Assembly (NCBI RefSeq): GCF_037975245.1
Contig: NC_092570.1
Coordinates: forward strand, 513,501-577,500
Reading direction: 5' to 3'
DNA length: 64,000 nucleotides
Source of the DNA: Apostichopus japonicus
Taxonomy: Eukaryota > Echinodermata > Holothuroidea > Aspidochirotida > Stichopodidae
Shown: positions 36,601 through 56,165 of the stretch, piece after piece
Layout of the letters: each line of letters opens with the position of its first letter
Numbering within the stretch: position 1 is the stretch's first letter
Program-made: the position numbers and the translations under genes
The notes under the pieces: generated by a model
The model's database searches: none
Seen by the model: the letters and a program-made list of their open reading frames with translations, nothing else
Told to the model about the DNA's origin: nothing

Positions 36601-39458
36601 GATGTTGTACTGACCTCCAGTGAGATTGTAAGCTGTACGTGTCTGTGTCTTGACTGTTTGGTTGCTCCCCAGTATTTCAACCAGAGTTTCATAAACTTCT
36701 GTCTTTAAGCCGGTCCATCTGGCATTTTCTGAAAGGAGAGACATAGTGAATAAATTAAATGCCATATCACCATGACTATCACCATGACTATCACTATGAC
36801 AATCATCATGACTATCACCATCACTATCACCATCACTATCATGTATCACATGAAAGGTTTACAAATTACACTATAAACACGAGTGTTATATTTTGGATGA
36901 AATGGTATTTACTATAACTTGCAGCTGAGAGGCAGTTGAATGTTAGTCCATACAAGGGTTTGAGTCAAAAGGTATCCAATTATGTGTGAATATCCAATAT
37001 TGTATAGATAGAAAACAGTTTAACAAACAGAAAACTTAACATTAAAAGTGTGATTTTTCCAATATATAATTTGTTACTCACTGAATGCATTAGCCTGAAG
37101 AACCTCAGGGTGAAACCATGGTGCCTGCATCTCTGGGCACTCCAAGCAGACAGCTCTGTTCAGCTCCATCAAAATATGAGATGAGATGGGGGACGGTACT
37201 AACCTCTCAAAATTGTCCAAAAACTTCCAAGTGAAGACCTTATCTAAGAGATTCCTGTTAAAAACCTGCAGCTGTGCAAGATATAAGGCACTCTCTATTA
37301 CAAAAATTGGACTAAACTTTTCAAAAAATTCCGAGAGGATTGTTGCACACCGATGGGTTATAAAGTCAATTTTTGGATGGGACGAGTTGCATAATGCAAG
37401 CAAATTCAGAACATCCTTAAGTTCGTATGGAGTGAACGATTCAATATCATCATGGATGGTTTCTACTATGTGGTCAAGCAAATCTTGGTAAAACATGTTT
37501 ATGTGGTTCAAGTACAGCGCCACTCCTATTACATTTGATTTGGTGATATTCTTGTGCAGTCGATAACGGCTGACACCATTAGACAAACCTTCATCAGCTT
37601 CCCAGTTCTGATTAGAGGACAAATTTCTTTCGCAGAGAAGCAGGAGGTGACTAGGAGGCTTCTTGCCCAAAATCTTTTGAAAAACATCTTGCTGCAAGTT
37701 ACACAGTTGGGCATGGTCAACGGGATTGACTTCGAAATATTTGCTACGACCTAACATCATAAGCACCGACCTGGAAGACTCCCTGCATAAATTTGGCAAC
37801 AATTTTCTAATTTTAGACCACACAAAAGGATCGATTTGACTTGGAGGGACACTGAGCTTACCAAGCCCACTGACAACACAAGAGTGTTCCCTTGGACTGA
37901 TGGCCCTATATGAGGCTCTCATCAATTTGTCTTTCAGAATGTTAACCTGTGACTTGGAAGAAGACTTTAGCTTAAAAAATCTCGCTAAGCTGTTCAACAA
38001 AGCTGCATCATGAATACCCGGCAGTAACATAGAACAGCTCTCCTTGACCTGAGTCACCAACTCTGGATATTGGTTTCCAAGTCTAAGCGTGACTGCACAT
38101 ATTTTTGAGAGTTCCTCCATGCCGTTCTCCTCTGCCAATCGTAAGAAATTGTTTACTAGACCACCAAAGTGATCAGATGAACCAGGGTGTCTGAACAGCA
38201 AATCCATTGCCAATACTATGTCTCTTTTTGTGTTCAGCTGCAAAACGTTATTTTTCAAATTATCAAAGACTTCTTCATAAAGTGGTTCCACTTTGAAAAA
38301 GCAATGTTGGGAGATAATCAAGTAGTTTAACATCTGTGATGGTGTCATTTGCTTAGCTTGTAGAGCAATCAGCGCCGAGCATCTCTCGAGGATTTTAATT
38401 TGGATTTCATGGTTAAAGGATGCAGACGATTGCATCATGGACAATAAGATATCAATTTCAACATCAGCAGAGGAGTAAAATACATCTTGAAATTTTTCCC
38501 AGATTTCTGTTTTAAAATCTGCTGAACAGAGATGAATGGTGCAGTAAGTGAGCCTAGCTAGCTCAGAAGGTGTACAGACTTGATCAAATTTACGCTGAAA
38601 TATCCTGATGACACAAGAAGAGTACCAACTTGTTCGTAGTTTTAAGTGAGACAACAACTCTCCTAAAATGCTGACAGTTTTCATATTGTAATTATCAATG
38701 TTCTGAAAGATATGTTGACATATAAGTGGTATGGGGTCTAGCCTAAAGTCAAACCCAAGTTTGGCTAGAGCTAACAGAAAGAATGGTCCAATTTCTAAAG
38801 AAGAATGTTTCTTTGTCAGCTCAAAACACTTCTCTGCAAATGTTTTGTCACAACTAGGTATGTCATTTTTCAAATAACGATAACAAGATTTTCCTTCAGT
38901 GGATAGGAAACGCAAGAAGACCTCAAACTCTTCTGATGATGCCCTGTTGAGCTTACAAATTATTTGTTCTGTAAGCTTGTTTGTGATTTCATCCTTTGCT
39001 TCCGGTCCAAGAATAGTGATCTCTTCCAATAAAGATGCCAGTTCATTTAATGAATAATTAGATAAATTATTTACAATAAAATTAATAAAAACTTTGTGAA
39101 AATCATGATCTTTCAGACCTTCTTGGACATTTGTGATTTCAGAGGCTGAGCTGTCTATTTGGATTATTATTGTCCGAACCTGTTCCAGTAAATCATGAAT
39201 GTATGAGGAAGGAATATTTGCACCCTGGCTATAGGTTAATGATGCAACTTCACTTAGGCTATTGCACATTTTTATTTGAGCTTTGAACCCATTTTCATAC
39301 TGAGAGATTTTGTTTGGCTTTTGCCCCTGTATACCACAAGATGTCTGTAGTTGAGCAGATCCACTTGAAAAAGAAACATTCCATCTCTTCAAACACTGCC
39401 AAGTCCTATCTGAAAATTTCAGAAGGGCAACCCTTCTTCCCAACATTTTATGAAGCAT
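33620..39458 (-). CDS. FASTKD-family mitochondrial RNA protein with RAP domain
   Basis: Predicted mitochondrial RNA-processing factor. Exons: 39458-37082, 36728-36615, 36452-36377, 34507-34393 and 33703-33620; phases 1, 1, 2, 0 agree at every join, total 921 residues. Exon 1 alone encodes 792 residues, beginning with a basic stretch (MLHKMLGRRVALLKF) compatible with a mitochondrial presequence, then alpha-helical repeats, then the FAST_1-like block ending ELNRAVCLECPEMQAPWFH, a family hallmark. Exons 2-3 give the FAST_2-like segment (TAYNLTGD, NRDSLDRRLPSFGTNID). Exons 4-5 give the C-terminal RAP domain: KKRHLEILGYKYIPIPQHDF and DKVDYLRKKLFN. Which vertebrate FASTKD (1, 2, 3 or 5) is the orthologue is not decided. 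Head to head with PIN4. Confidence 0.9.
33884..34197 (-). mobile_element. tRNA-derived SINE, ~310 bp
   Basis: Read on the reverse strand: box A TGGTTAAGGCAGTGG and an exact box B GGTTCGAGTCC about 35 nt later. The body contains CCTTGGGCAAGGCACTTTA, and the tail is an ATT microsatellite after GCTTTATAAATCCTC. Inserted in FASTKD intron 4. Target duplication not found. Confidence 0.85.
35330..35945 (-). repeat. Dispersed repeat family with DR1 motif (copy 3)
   Basis: Four ~140-bp subunits on the reverse strand, each with a TGACCTCAAATGACCTTTGA-type block. An exact TGACCTTTGACCT (DR1) is at 35488-35500, with near copies at about 35625 and 35775. A CA-rich head lies at 35880-35905. In FASTKD intron 3. 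Confidence 0.75.
36762..36843. repeat. ATCACCATGACT short-unit repeat
   Basis: Imperfect 6-15 bp units of ATCACC/ATGACT in FASTKD intron 1, starting about 35 bp upstream of exon 2 on the transcribed strand. Confidence 0.85.
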
Positions 39459-39609
39459 CAAGTTTGGACTGAACGTTTAGCTGCAAAATCCTTCTGACAG
39501 CACAGATACTTGGTGGACTAATTCAGAATAGTAACACCAGCGTGGAAGGACTGGTACGTTTCAGAGAAATCATAGCTGAAGAGAAAGAGGATAAAACTAA
39601 ACTGGTTAT

Positions 39610-40226
39610 GGCCTCATTATGCATTCAATCTAAATGGTCTAAAGAATCTTTTTTGATACTAATGTGTAGTAAAAATTACACAATCATGATGATGTACATT
39701 TTTGTCTGAAGTTTGCCCATTTGCAGAGTTTTTTGCCGACAATAACATCACCTTTGTTTATCCAAAACCTTAATTAATGCATGCTCAGGTAAGTTTATTG
39801 ACCTTTCCATTCCTGACTGTAAATTAGTTTGCATGCTGTACTAAACTACTGTATACTTACAGTAGCACTATTAGTATTACCAATGGCAAGACAATGTCTG
39901 GATCCCTCCCTCCCTCTCAAATAACATTTCCAGAGCAGAGCTGATACATTACTTTATTTCAGTATTACTTATAAGGCCAATGCATTTGCTCTCGTAGATG
40001 CATGATTAATATTTTGAAAGAGACTGTGTGTTCATAACATAGGACAACTTTGTTGCTGTTTGAAGATTTCATTCGCTTGTTCTCTGAGAATTAGCCAAAC
40101 TTTCTGCAAAAATGTACATCATCATGATTGTGTGATTATATACTACACAATGGTACCGACATGAGAGTAGGTTTAGTTTAATACTGATTGGATGCTTGTG
40201 TTCATAATGAAATTCATAATGAGGCT
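39610..40226. mobile_element. Degenerate inverted-repeat element, ~620 bp
   Basis: Arms of about 110 bp: left 39610-39715 and right 40100-40226 are imperfect reverse complements. Best blocks are GCCTCATTATG at the outer ends and CACAATCATGATGATGTACA at the inner part. It lies between the FASTKD start and PIN4. No coding content; family unknown. Confidence 0.65.
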
Positions 40227-40455
40227 TTAACATTTGTACAAGATAAGCAGAGCAGTTGAACTTAAAAGCTGAAGTATTTGTCCTACACTACAGTATTTAA
40301 CTTATGCTACACTATAGTATTTACCATTGAGATATTCATATGGATATCCTTAATTTCATCTTCATGACTTACATTTGTAGGCCTAAGTTGTATTTAATTG
40401 CAAAGTTACAAAAAGGGCATCTTTTGCAAGTTTAGGCTAGGGTGGCCATGTCATT

Positions 40456-40580
40456 CCGCCATCAGGAACATTCCGATGCTTCCGCCATTGAAAATGTGCT
40501 CTTTCCGCCATAGAAAAAGTGCCATTCCGCCATGTAATCGCGATGGAGGTAAAGCTGTTTTTGTATGGCGGAAAGAGCAC
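40456..40580. promoter_or_regulatory. Cluster of five CCGCCAT (YY1-like) motifs with a 16-bp inverted repeat
   Basis: CCGCCAT occurs at 40456, 40482, 40505 and 40527, and its complement ATGGCGG at 40565. GTGCTCTTTCCGCCAT (40496-40511) and ATGGCGGAAAGAGCAC (40565-40580) form a perfect inverted repeat. YY1 binds an ATGGCGG-type core. Position: ~820 bp upstream of PIN4 and ~1 kb upstream of the FASTKD start. Regulatory role is inferred. Confidence 0.45.
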
Positions 40581-41399
40581 ATTATTGTTGGTGCACTGTA
40601 GACCTATATATAGCACTGTACATTTCTTCGCTTCACACTACCTAGGCCCGCAAAATCAGTCATTTAAATCCACAGACAGAATCAATCTTTTGAATAAACA
40701 ATCAACCTATTTTAATTTGATTTATACAACCAACTGTTATATATTTGAAGACAGTGGGTCGACTCTAGTCTTAAGTTTAAGTCTTAATCTTACGAACTTA
40801 CAATTAATAATATTTACTATTCAATCAAACTGTACATTAAAGACTGTTTATCTTATTCCCCAATCTAGTCTTAAGTTCTCTTAACTAAAATTCAGTCTAT
40901 CCAGCAAACCGTCACTGATATTTGAAGACGGTGTACCTATCTTTCCTGTACACCAGGGTAAAATCTATTCCTAAAACTTAGGCCTAGGTTAGGATAGGGC
41001 TAACGTACTGTAAGGTCTAACGTTAGGCCCAGCTAAATTTGAACTGCAGTTAGTTTGCCTACAGCTATGTATTTTTGAAGACAATTGAAATATTTAATAT
41101 GGCATAATTTAATGACAAAAAATGGTGACTAATTAATATTACTGTTTCTCTGCGATCATCGGTCACACGGCTTAACAACATGGCTGTTAAGTGTTAAAGC
41201 TACTCGACCGCATCACTCCTTCACATGTGGTTCCGTCGTGCAACTGGTACCAATGTTTAGGCCCTAATTTGGTTGATTGTCTGAAGCTGGTTTCATGCAC
41301 GTAAATTAGTCATCAACACGTCTCAGCTCAAAGCTAAGTACTGTATAACCTAGATAGAAGTAGCTTCCCGATTAATCACGTCCTACTCTTGAAAATAGG

Positions 41400-43883
41400 A
41401 TGCCAAAGAACAAAGGTGGTGGAGGTGGATCTAAAGGTGGTGGTGGTGCCTCAAAAGGGGGTGCCAAGAGTGGTAAAAAAAGTGGCAAATCAGGTGAGAA
41501 AGAGCAGAAGAGTATTATTGTGCTTACTGACGTTAGTGCATAGACCAAGGTTCCAGGACAGACTCAACTAGCCTTGTTAAGGCCCGGACGTTAGGCTAGG
41601 ACCCAGCCCTAATATGACAAGTTTGGGAAAGTTTATATAGGCCTAGTGCAGGTACTAGAGTTAAGAAATACTATGATCACATGAATGTTTTTCAACTTAT
41701 GAGTGGCATTTTTTGGTAGTCATTTGGTTTTGCAACGAAGTGGTAAAATTTTGTGACGATAACCCATAAGCCATATGCTTAGACTGGTGGCAGAAAACAT
41801 TGTTATGATTATGACCGTGAGCGGTAGTAGTAGTACTTGCAGCTAATACTGTTACATAGTTGCTATTATTTTGCATTTCCTCCACATGGGATGCATGCCA
41901 TTGATATCTTCGTTGGAAGTACTTTAATTAGTTTGGCTATCTTTGTGTGGTTTTAATGTCGCACTGGTATTGAGGGTAACAGAATTCAAAGTTATCCAGG
42001 TTACAGCCATTCTGTACAACATGGCAATCTGCTGGTTTGAGATTTATATAACTTTCGCATTGTACAATTATAACGATTCTTGAGATATAAATCCAAGCTA
42101 GAGTTTTGAAAGTCATAAAGTAAGAGTACTTACTCAGTTCACAATTTTCATAATCTTGTTAAACTTGATTCACCACCAACTTTGGTGTTATAAGAAAAAA
42201 GTGTGTCCAGTAAATTACAAGGTCAACTGAGGTATAACCAGCAAAATTGGATCCTGAAAAACCAACGTCCAATTTATAATGCCAACGTTCATTTTGTAGA
42301 TGGCGATGGAGATGACGGTGGTTCTGGTAAGCAGAAGAAAGGAGGCACAGCTGTTAAGGTAAGACAATAAGTGAACACAATGTTCAAAGGTTTGCCACAG
42401 GTCTGTGTTACTGCCATCATCCAGGCATTTTTGCTCTCCAAGCTTTTAAACTGTCAGCTCAATTTGACCATTTGAGTCTCTTTTGATTTGCAAGTTTAAG
42501 GATGGCTCATTTAAAGTGTCAAAATAAGATATACTGTACAGTATTATTGCCACAGTAAGATATACAGTACTATACATTATTGTTGCCACAGTAAGATAAA
42601 CTGTACAGTATCATTGCCACAGTAAAATATACTGTATACATTATTGTTGCCACAGTAAGATAAACTGTATAGTATTATTGCCACAGTAAGATATACTGTA
42701 CATTATTGTTGCCACAGTAAGATAAACTGTACAGTATTGTTGCCACAGTGCCTAGCATCTATCACTATCCGCTGTAAAATCCAGAAAAACTTAGAAATTA
42801 AAAATATTGTAAAATTTTCATCCCATCCCATCTACTCACTCGCAGAGCATTGACAAAACAGATGGTTGTTTAATTGGTAGCTGAATAGAGCATTTGTTTC
42901 TAATTAATTGATGAGTTTGAAGATAATCACCTTTGTCTTTGTTAGTCAGTCATGTACATTTGTGAGATGAAATGTTCAAGCTGTTATCCATTCCAGCAAA
43001 AGATCTTTCTTTACCTGGTAAAAATCCTCTCAAAGAACTTTCAGCATTTGCTCTCTAAAAATTAGAACAAAATGCCCAACAACCTTTCCTTTGCAGTTGT
43101 ACAAATCTATCCCATATTGAAAGATTCTTCATCTGTAGCTTTATTCCTTTCGTCCTCCAGGTAAGACACATACTCTGTGAAAAGCAGTCTAAAGCTTTGG
43201 AAGCCATGGAGAAAATCAAGGCTGGACAAAGATTCAATACTGTAGCAGAGCAGTACAGTGAAGACAAAGCTAGACAAGGGGTGAGAAGTTTAACGATTAC
43301 AGAATTTCTTTTACTTCATTTTCCTTCTTCACTCTTTGGAAAGGTCTACAAGATTTGGTGAAAAGATACTCCATCACTGGTGTTGTAATTGCCTGCTTGT
43401 ACAAGAACCTAGTAGGAAAACGTAGGTCATCATTTGTATCATTCTTGGAAAGTTAATGTTTAACAAAACATTTGATATTTTGCTTGTTTTCTTTAATGTT
43501 TGGAATCAGGCCAACATTTTGTTAGAAATGCTATTTGATAACTTATTACCATCAAGTCTAGATAATTTAAATAATAAGAAACCAAAAAACAACAAGATAT
43601 TGGGCTGTTAGGTTATATCTTTTGCAGGGATGTGTGTAATTAAGAAATAATTGGAATATAAATCAAAGAATCAAAATGCTTAAGTTTTGTAAAATGTCCT
43701 GTTTTCTTTACTTGTTAACATCAGGGTGACCTGGGTTGGATGACTCGAGGATCGATGGTTGGACCCTTTCAGGATGCAGCGTTTGCTCTTGCGACCAGTA
43801 CACCGGATAAACCAATTTATACTGACCCTCCCATCAGGACTAAATTTGGATATCATATTATCATGGTGGAGGGTAAGAAGTGA
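41400..43883 (+). CDS. PIN4: Parvulin-14 peptidyl-prolyl cis-trans isomerase
   Basis: Parvulin-class prolyl isomerase with nucleolar/ribosome-biogenesis roles in vertebrates. Exons 41400-41493, 42300-42358, 43161-43280 and 43725-43883; phases 1, 0, 0 agree; 143 residues. The first ~50 residues are disordered, Gly/Lys-rich and basic ([14 protein letters not shown]), like the DNA-binding tail of human Par14. The catalytic domain follows: [43 protein letters not shown] and [13 protein letters not shown], nearly identical to the human protein. Length equals the usual ~131-156 residues. Intron 1 contains one copy of an 80-bp sequence duplicated at 45.5 kb; intron 2 contains a ~50-bp repeat array. 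Confidence 0.97.
41543..41622 (+). repeat. 80-bp duplicated segment, copy 1
   Basis: Begins GACCAAGGTTCCAGGACAGA and ends AATATGACAAGT, in PIN4 intron 1. It matches 45515-45593 with about three differences, while the flanks on both sides are unrelated. Confidence 0.9.
42525..42750. repeat. ~40-60 bp tandem array in PIN4 intron 2
   Basis: Alternating units of GCCACAGTAAGATA, ACTGTACAGTATTATT and GTTGCCACAGTAAG. The inverted trait ACTGTACAGT is palindromic. Confidence 0.85.
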
Positions 43884-46800
43884 TTCTAGAAGTGGTGATC
43901 AATGTTTGTCAGGGACAGATGTTATATCTTAATCCTTCTTAACACAAAACACTGAATTGTCATATTCTACCAAAGTGACAGAAGAACATGAATTAGTACT
44001 TCAAACTGGATCCCAGGAGAGTCAAAGTTTCCACCAGGTTCAAGTGCTATCTACACAGATATTACTAAATGAAAATACACTTTATTACCATTGTAATCCA
44101 CTTTCAGTCAAATTTTAATTCAAAATTGGGAAAGGGATATATCAGATGGTGATATTATGTCCTTTCTTGTTGCTGATGGTATTTTGTGTTGGTAGTGAAA
44201 CTTTGATGAAATTACATCACTGTTCCTGCCGAAAGAATTTTGACCTTGAAGGTTGTTTACTGTAGAATGCTGTTTCTAACATCTGTAATTGCTAAAATCT
44301 CCCAGCTGCTGCAATTGTGACCAAAAGAAGAACATGCAGAGATGAAGAGTAGGATTGTACGGACAGAATGAAGTCTTTGAAGAAGTCAATGTCCCTAGGG
44401 TAGGAGTTCTCAATAATGTAATCATGTAATAACCAAGGAGTAACAATGGGGTGTAGCAAAGCCAATCCAAAATCTCACTGTACCAAGATTGAGCAAAATC
44501 TGTTGGGTGTTGGAGCCTCAGCCTTTTCTTGGTCTCTAAATTAGCCAAAGGTCAAGGGGCTGACTTGTTTATGTACTTGGTTTGTGGCCGGCTGAGAACC
44601 CCTTAGAAGAGCAATTTATTCCATACCCTCTGGCAATTATTGTTAACAGATTCTACAGAGTTCTCATGAGCATTCATAGAAATTTTTAGTAAGCTTTTAA
44701 GATTATTAATAAATAATTTTTTTTATAAATACTATGGAAACATGTTCTCTTCTTTCATTCTTTCTATCTGGATTATTTTTGACCAAATGAAAATAAAACT
44801 TTCCAATAATCAAGTTACATAACTCTAGTTCAAAAGTGACTATAAATTTCAGAGTGATTTTAAAAACACAGAAGCAGTAAGAACAGCCTTACAAATTTAA
44901 AATTCTTTGAAATATATCTTTATTTCAAAAATCTAGTGTAAACTACATTCAATACAATAACCGTAAAAACAAATGTCAAAATGTTAACAAACTGTCCATG
45001 CCTTCTTAATAATACCTGCCTTCAGTGAGGCCATAATACCAACCTCTGATAATTTCAAATTATGGAAATCCATAAAACATATTTTGCAATTGATTGGGCT
45101 ACCAAGGAACAAAATAATGAGGTTATGAAACAAAAAGTGCATTGTTAAAGTAGAGTGAATGAGTTACAAAAGAAACAGTTCAGTTCACATTTTGTTATCT
45201 TATTGATATGGTATACAACTAATATAGAGGGTTCCTCAATAAGTAAATAGAAATAGGAACAGCCTGGCGATATTTCTAAAATGAAACTGTACATTTCTGC
45301 AGTATTCAAGAACAAAGTGACTTGAAACTTTTTACGAGGAAGATTTCATTGAAACGTTCAAAATGGCTCTAATTAAAAGAATGAGGAATTGTGATGTATT
45401 GTGCACACAAGAGACAAAGGCTTGGGATCTTGTTATAGAATACATTACCCAATTTACTTACAACAGTTTGAAACCTCTGTCCCTTCCCCTTTTTCACCCA
45501 CTATCTCCCTCTGTGACCAAGGTTCCAGGACAGACTCAACTAGCCTTGTTAAGGCCCAACGTTAGGCTAGGACCCAGCCCTAATATGACAAGTAAGTAAA
45601 TTAGATCCCAGGCCACCCAACCATCTCTCATGAGCCCCCCCCCACCCTCCCTGCCCCTGTTAATTAATATAAACACTGAACCACAGGTTAAATGTTGGTG
45701 ATACTTATGCCTACAAATAGTTGGGAACTGAGTAAACTTGTTTGCTATGCAAAGGCAAACAAACCATTTTTTTTTTTTTTACAATAATTTCACTGGAGTG
45801 CCTTTCTAAATGTCATCATGTACAGTTTTCTCATCTTAGGGTACTTGTAATCCCTGTACACACATATAGAAGGATAAAGGTGAAATATTTGGTAAAATTC
45901 AGTAGTGAGGAAACAAAATTTCATGGGTCAAGGGTTATGAAGTGATCTGGTTAAAATCAATTAAAAAATGTATATGAAAAGGAAAAGATAAAAGATCATA
46001 ACAGCAGTAAAAATCATTTTGATACAAAACAAAAAAGGGAGCTGAATAGGTTATCTTTGTACATGAATATTGAAATTGTTTCATTCTTTTGAGCATATCT
46101 CATTCAAGTAGCACACCCACATGGCTGCAATGTCGATATATATCAGTCTCCTACAAATCCTTGACATGAATCAATTTATAAGAGGATATCTGAGTTTCAT
46201 GCATGAGCAGAAATGTCAGAACAATAGTGAAAGTTGTCAACTAACTTTATGCTGAGAAGGTAAACCAACCCTCTAAAGCAATTACTTCAAACTTGCTGGA
46301 AGCAATTCAAGAGCAGCTTGATATTTTTAGATTCCCCCCCCCCCCTCCCTCTCCTTGTTCAAGAACGTTTTTATGTCACACATGGAAACCTCTGTAACAA
46401 TATTTAATTAAAGAAGTAAGAGATTACCTTTTTATAGGGAGGGGGGGGGGGGGGTTGATATGTATAGTTCTGTGATTCCAATGACAGCATTTTTTATGAG
46501 TACCATTTTTAAGATCTGGTAAAACAAATACCATTGGAGAATTTTGGGTTCTAGGTCCCTGTTGCAAGGAAACTTAGGAAGCAATTCCAATTTACTATTT
46601 AAAATTTCTGTGATCCAAATTAGGAAAAATATGCTGGTAATAAGCTGGTACTTCAGAAACTTATCAAATGGTCGGTAATAATTCCACTGTAAACAAATGA
46701 AAACCTGATTTGCAACATGAATAATTATAAATTTTTAAAAGCCTAAATGTTTCCAGAAAATTGCAGTGCTGTTTACTGATTCTAAAATGTACATTTAGTA

Positions 46801-48492
46801 TAATTTTAAGATCTTTAATTTATATTTTAAAACAATTTGGTAAATTTATGCATTTCTTTTTTCAATGACAAATATTAAGAAAAGCATAATTTAACTTTCT
46901 TGTTACAAAGTCATATTCAATATTTAAAATTTCCCCATTTCCTCCAGCATACCTCCACCTGCCTCCTAATCTCCACCCCATCCCCTCCCCTTCCACCTCA
47001 TTATCTACTGATTGGCAAAATACAGTGGAAACAAACAAAATGCGACAAGTGTCTCCCTTAACTAAGCCTACCCTTCACCAAAAAGAATACATCTTGAAGG
47101 GTTGTCTCATTATGTCTGTAACCTGTTGAATATTCAAGCCAAGTTCATGTTCTGTGTGTGTGGATTCTTCCTTATCTTGAACTCTGTAAAGCTCCATTAA
47201 GAAACAGGACAGTGCAACCCAGAAGTGGTGACAAGTCTAGTTTTTGTCAAGTGCAGCATTCAAGCTTAAGTTTGTGAAAATACACAAAATATTCTGCTGT
47301 TGTTTGCATATTCTCGAGATATCTTCTCACCTTAACCACCACGGACCACAAGGTAGGAGAATACAAGAATTTTAAAGTCATTGTGTGCAATGAAAACAAG
47401 TAATTCATTTGCTCCTTTTATTGAATGGAATATTGCAATGCAAACTGTTCCCTTTACCTCTACATTTTTGGTTTACTTATTAGAATTTATAAAACAATGT
47501 ATTAACATTTACTGTAGGCCTTCAATGAGGAACCAAGTTAATGTTCAGGGAGATTTAGTATATTTATTTGAAAGGGAACATCTTGACAACCAGAATTGCT
47601 ATAGAAAACAGAACTAGAGCACTTATATTAAAGACTAAAATTCTGCCCAAATTCATTCTTTAATAAGGTTAAGATTATGATGATATATTTTGGGAGATAA
47701 AACTGTTTTAATTGGAAATACACTGTTTGATCCTTGGACGTCCATATCATATTTTTGTCTGTTAAGACATTTTTGATCTCCAACTGCTGGAAAAATCATA
47801 AAATCAACACTGTAAAAGTTAGGCTACAACATAGTGCCACAGAGACAAAGGTGATGCTTAGAAACTGAGCATAGAGAGCTGTCTACCCAACACCTACTGA
47901 TCCTGAAAATGTACTAAACATTGTTTTTCTCCCATTCTCAGAGCTGTCCATTTCCATGTTTCAGATCAAATTTTTCACTTAATTTTGCCATTCATGATAT
48001 TAAGACACTGGCCATTATGGGTTGTCAAAACTTAAGTCTCTAATCGTTGTAACATTTCCTACAGAGAAGACAAGTTAGTATCCAGGAATAGAATTCCTTT
48101 GACTACATCATGCCAAAGACTTCTCTTGAATGAAGTAACAGATTATTGGCTATTCTAAAGTACAAGCCATAGCAAAGCAAAGAAAAACACAAAGCAAAGA
48201 GAAAAACACAAAGGAAAGGAAAACACAAAGGCAAGAAAGAAGAAAATCGACAATGACGGAAAGGGAATCAGGATGAGAATAAAATACAGAGAGAATAGAA
48301 AGCAAGATAAGGACCTATCAAAAGACAAAGAGATAAATGAAGAAATTTTACGAATACACAAATGTTGTAAGGGAGGACATGAACATGGTTACAAGTTTAA
48401 AGTTGCTAAATCTTAAGAAAAAAGAGAAATCTAGAGAATTGATATTAAACACACTACTGGAAATGAAATTGAGCCATATGGCTTGGCCGTCA
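43884..48492. other. Intergenic region between convergent PIN4 and AMMECR1
   Basis: No gene supported. Contains likely 3' UTRs of both neighbours, copy 2 of the 80-bp duplication (45515-45593), poly-C and poly-G tracts (46334, 46440) and a purine-rich AAAGCAAAG stretch (48170-48240). Confidence 0.55.
45515..45593 (+). repeat. 80-bp duplicated segment, copy 2
   Basis: Near-identical to 41543-41622, same orientation, 4 kb away beyond the 3' end of PIN4. Confidence 0.9.
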
Positions 48493-55721
<7,229 letters not shown>

Positions 55722-55753
55722 TTTCAGAGCTCTAATGACAAAGTAAACTGATT

Positions 55754-55765
55754 TGCGCAGGCGCA
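55754..55765. promoter_or_regulatory. NRF1-type site in the AMMECR1 promoter
   Basis: TGCGCAGGCGCA, a perfect match to the palindromic NRF1 consensus (YGCGCAYGCGCR allowing the centre), 33 bp upstream of the ATG. This suggests a TATA-less, housekeeping-type promoter. Confidence 0.55.
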
Positions 55766-56165
55766 ACAGCTGATGAGTAACACATTTGTCAAGGTCAAGA
55801 AAGGGCCATGAACGCAGGACTTCTCAATGAAACCCTGAACAAATTTACCAATTTCCTCCAAAAAAAAGTCATAACCCAAACTACAGGGAATGAACCTTGC
55901 TAAATAATTTCTTTGATCCTTCTTTATAAAATGGATCCGCATGTACCATAGAAAGCAAATGTATTGACTGATTGCTATATCTGAAATTCTAATAGGTCAA
56001 ATATACGTTCTTTTTGTATTATGTGTAACTCTCGTCAATTTCCATGCTGCGTGTGAACAACAGACTCTCTCAGAATTAATATCGTGTTAATGAATGTAAA
56101 ATGTTAAAAATCACATTGATGTTTATTATTTTCTTACTAAGTAACTAATTTACATTGGGCGTGTT

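Noticed and set aside
44276-44548. 90-residue reverse frame with hydrophobic stretch downstream of PIN4
   Set aside because: No ATG start in frame where it opens, no family resemblance, probable 3' UTR antisense.
48155-48361. Phe/Leu/Ser-rich reverse frame
   Set aside because: Antisense of a purine-rich low-complexity tract (AAAGCAAAG).
55724-55942. 72-residue reverse frame upstream of AMMECR1
   Set aside because: Overlaps the promoter and start of AMMECR1, no homology; likely chance.
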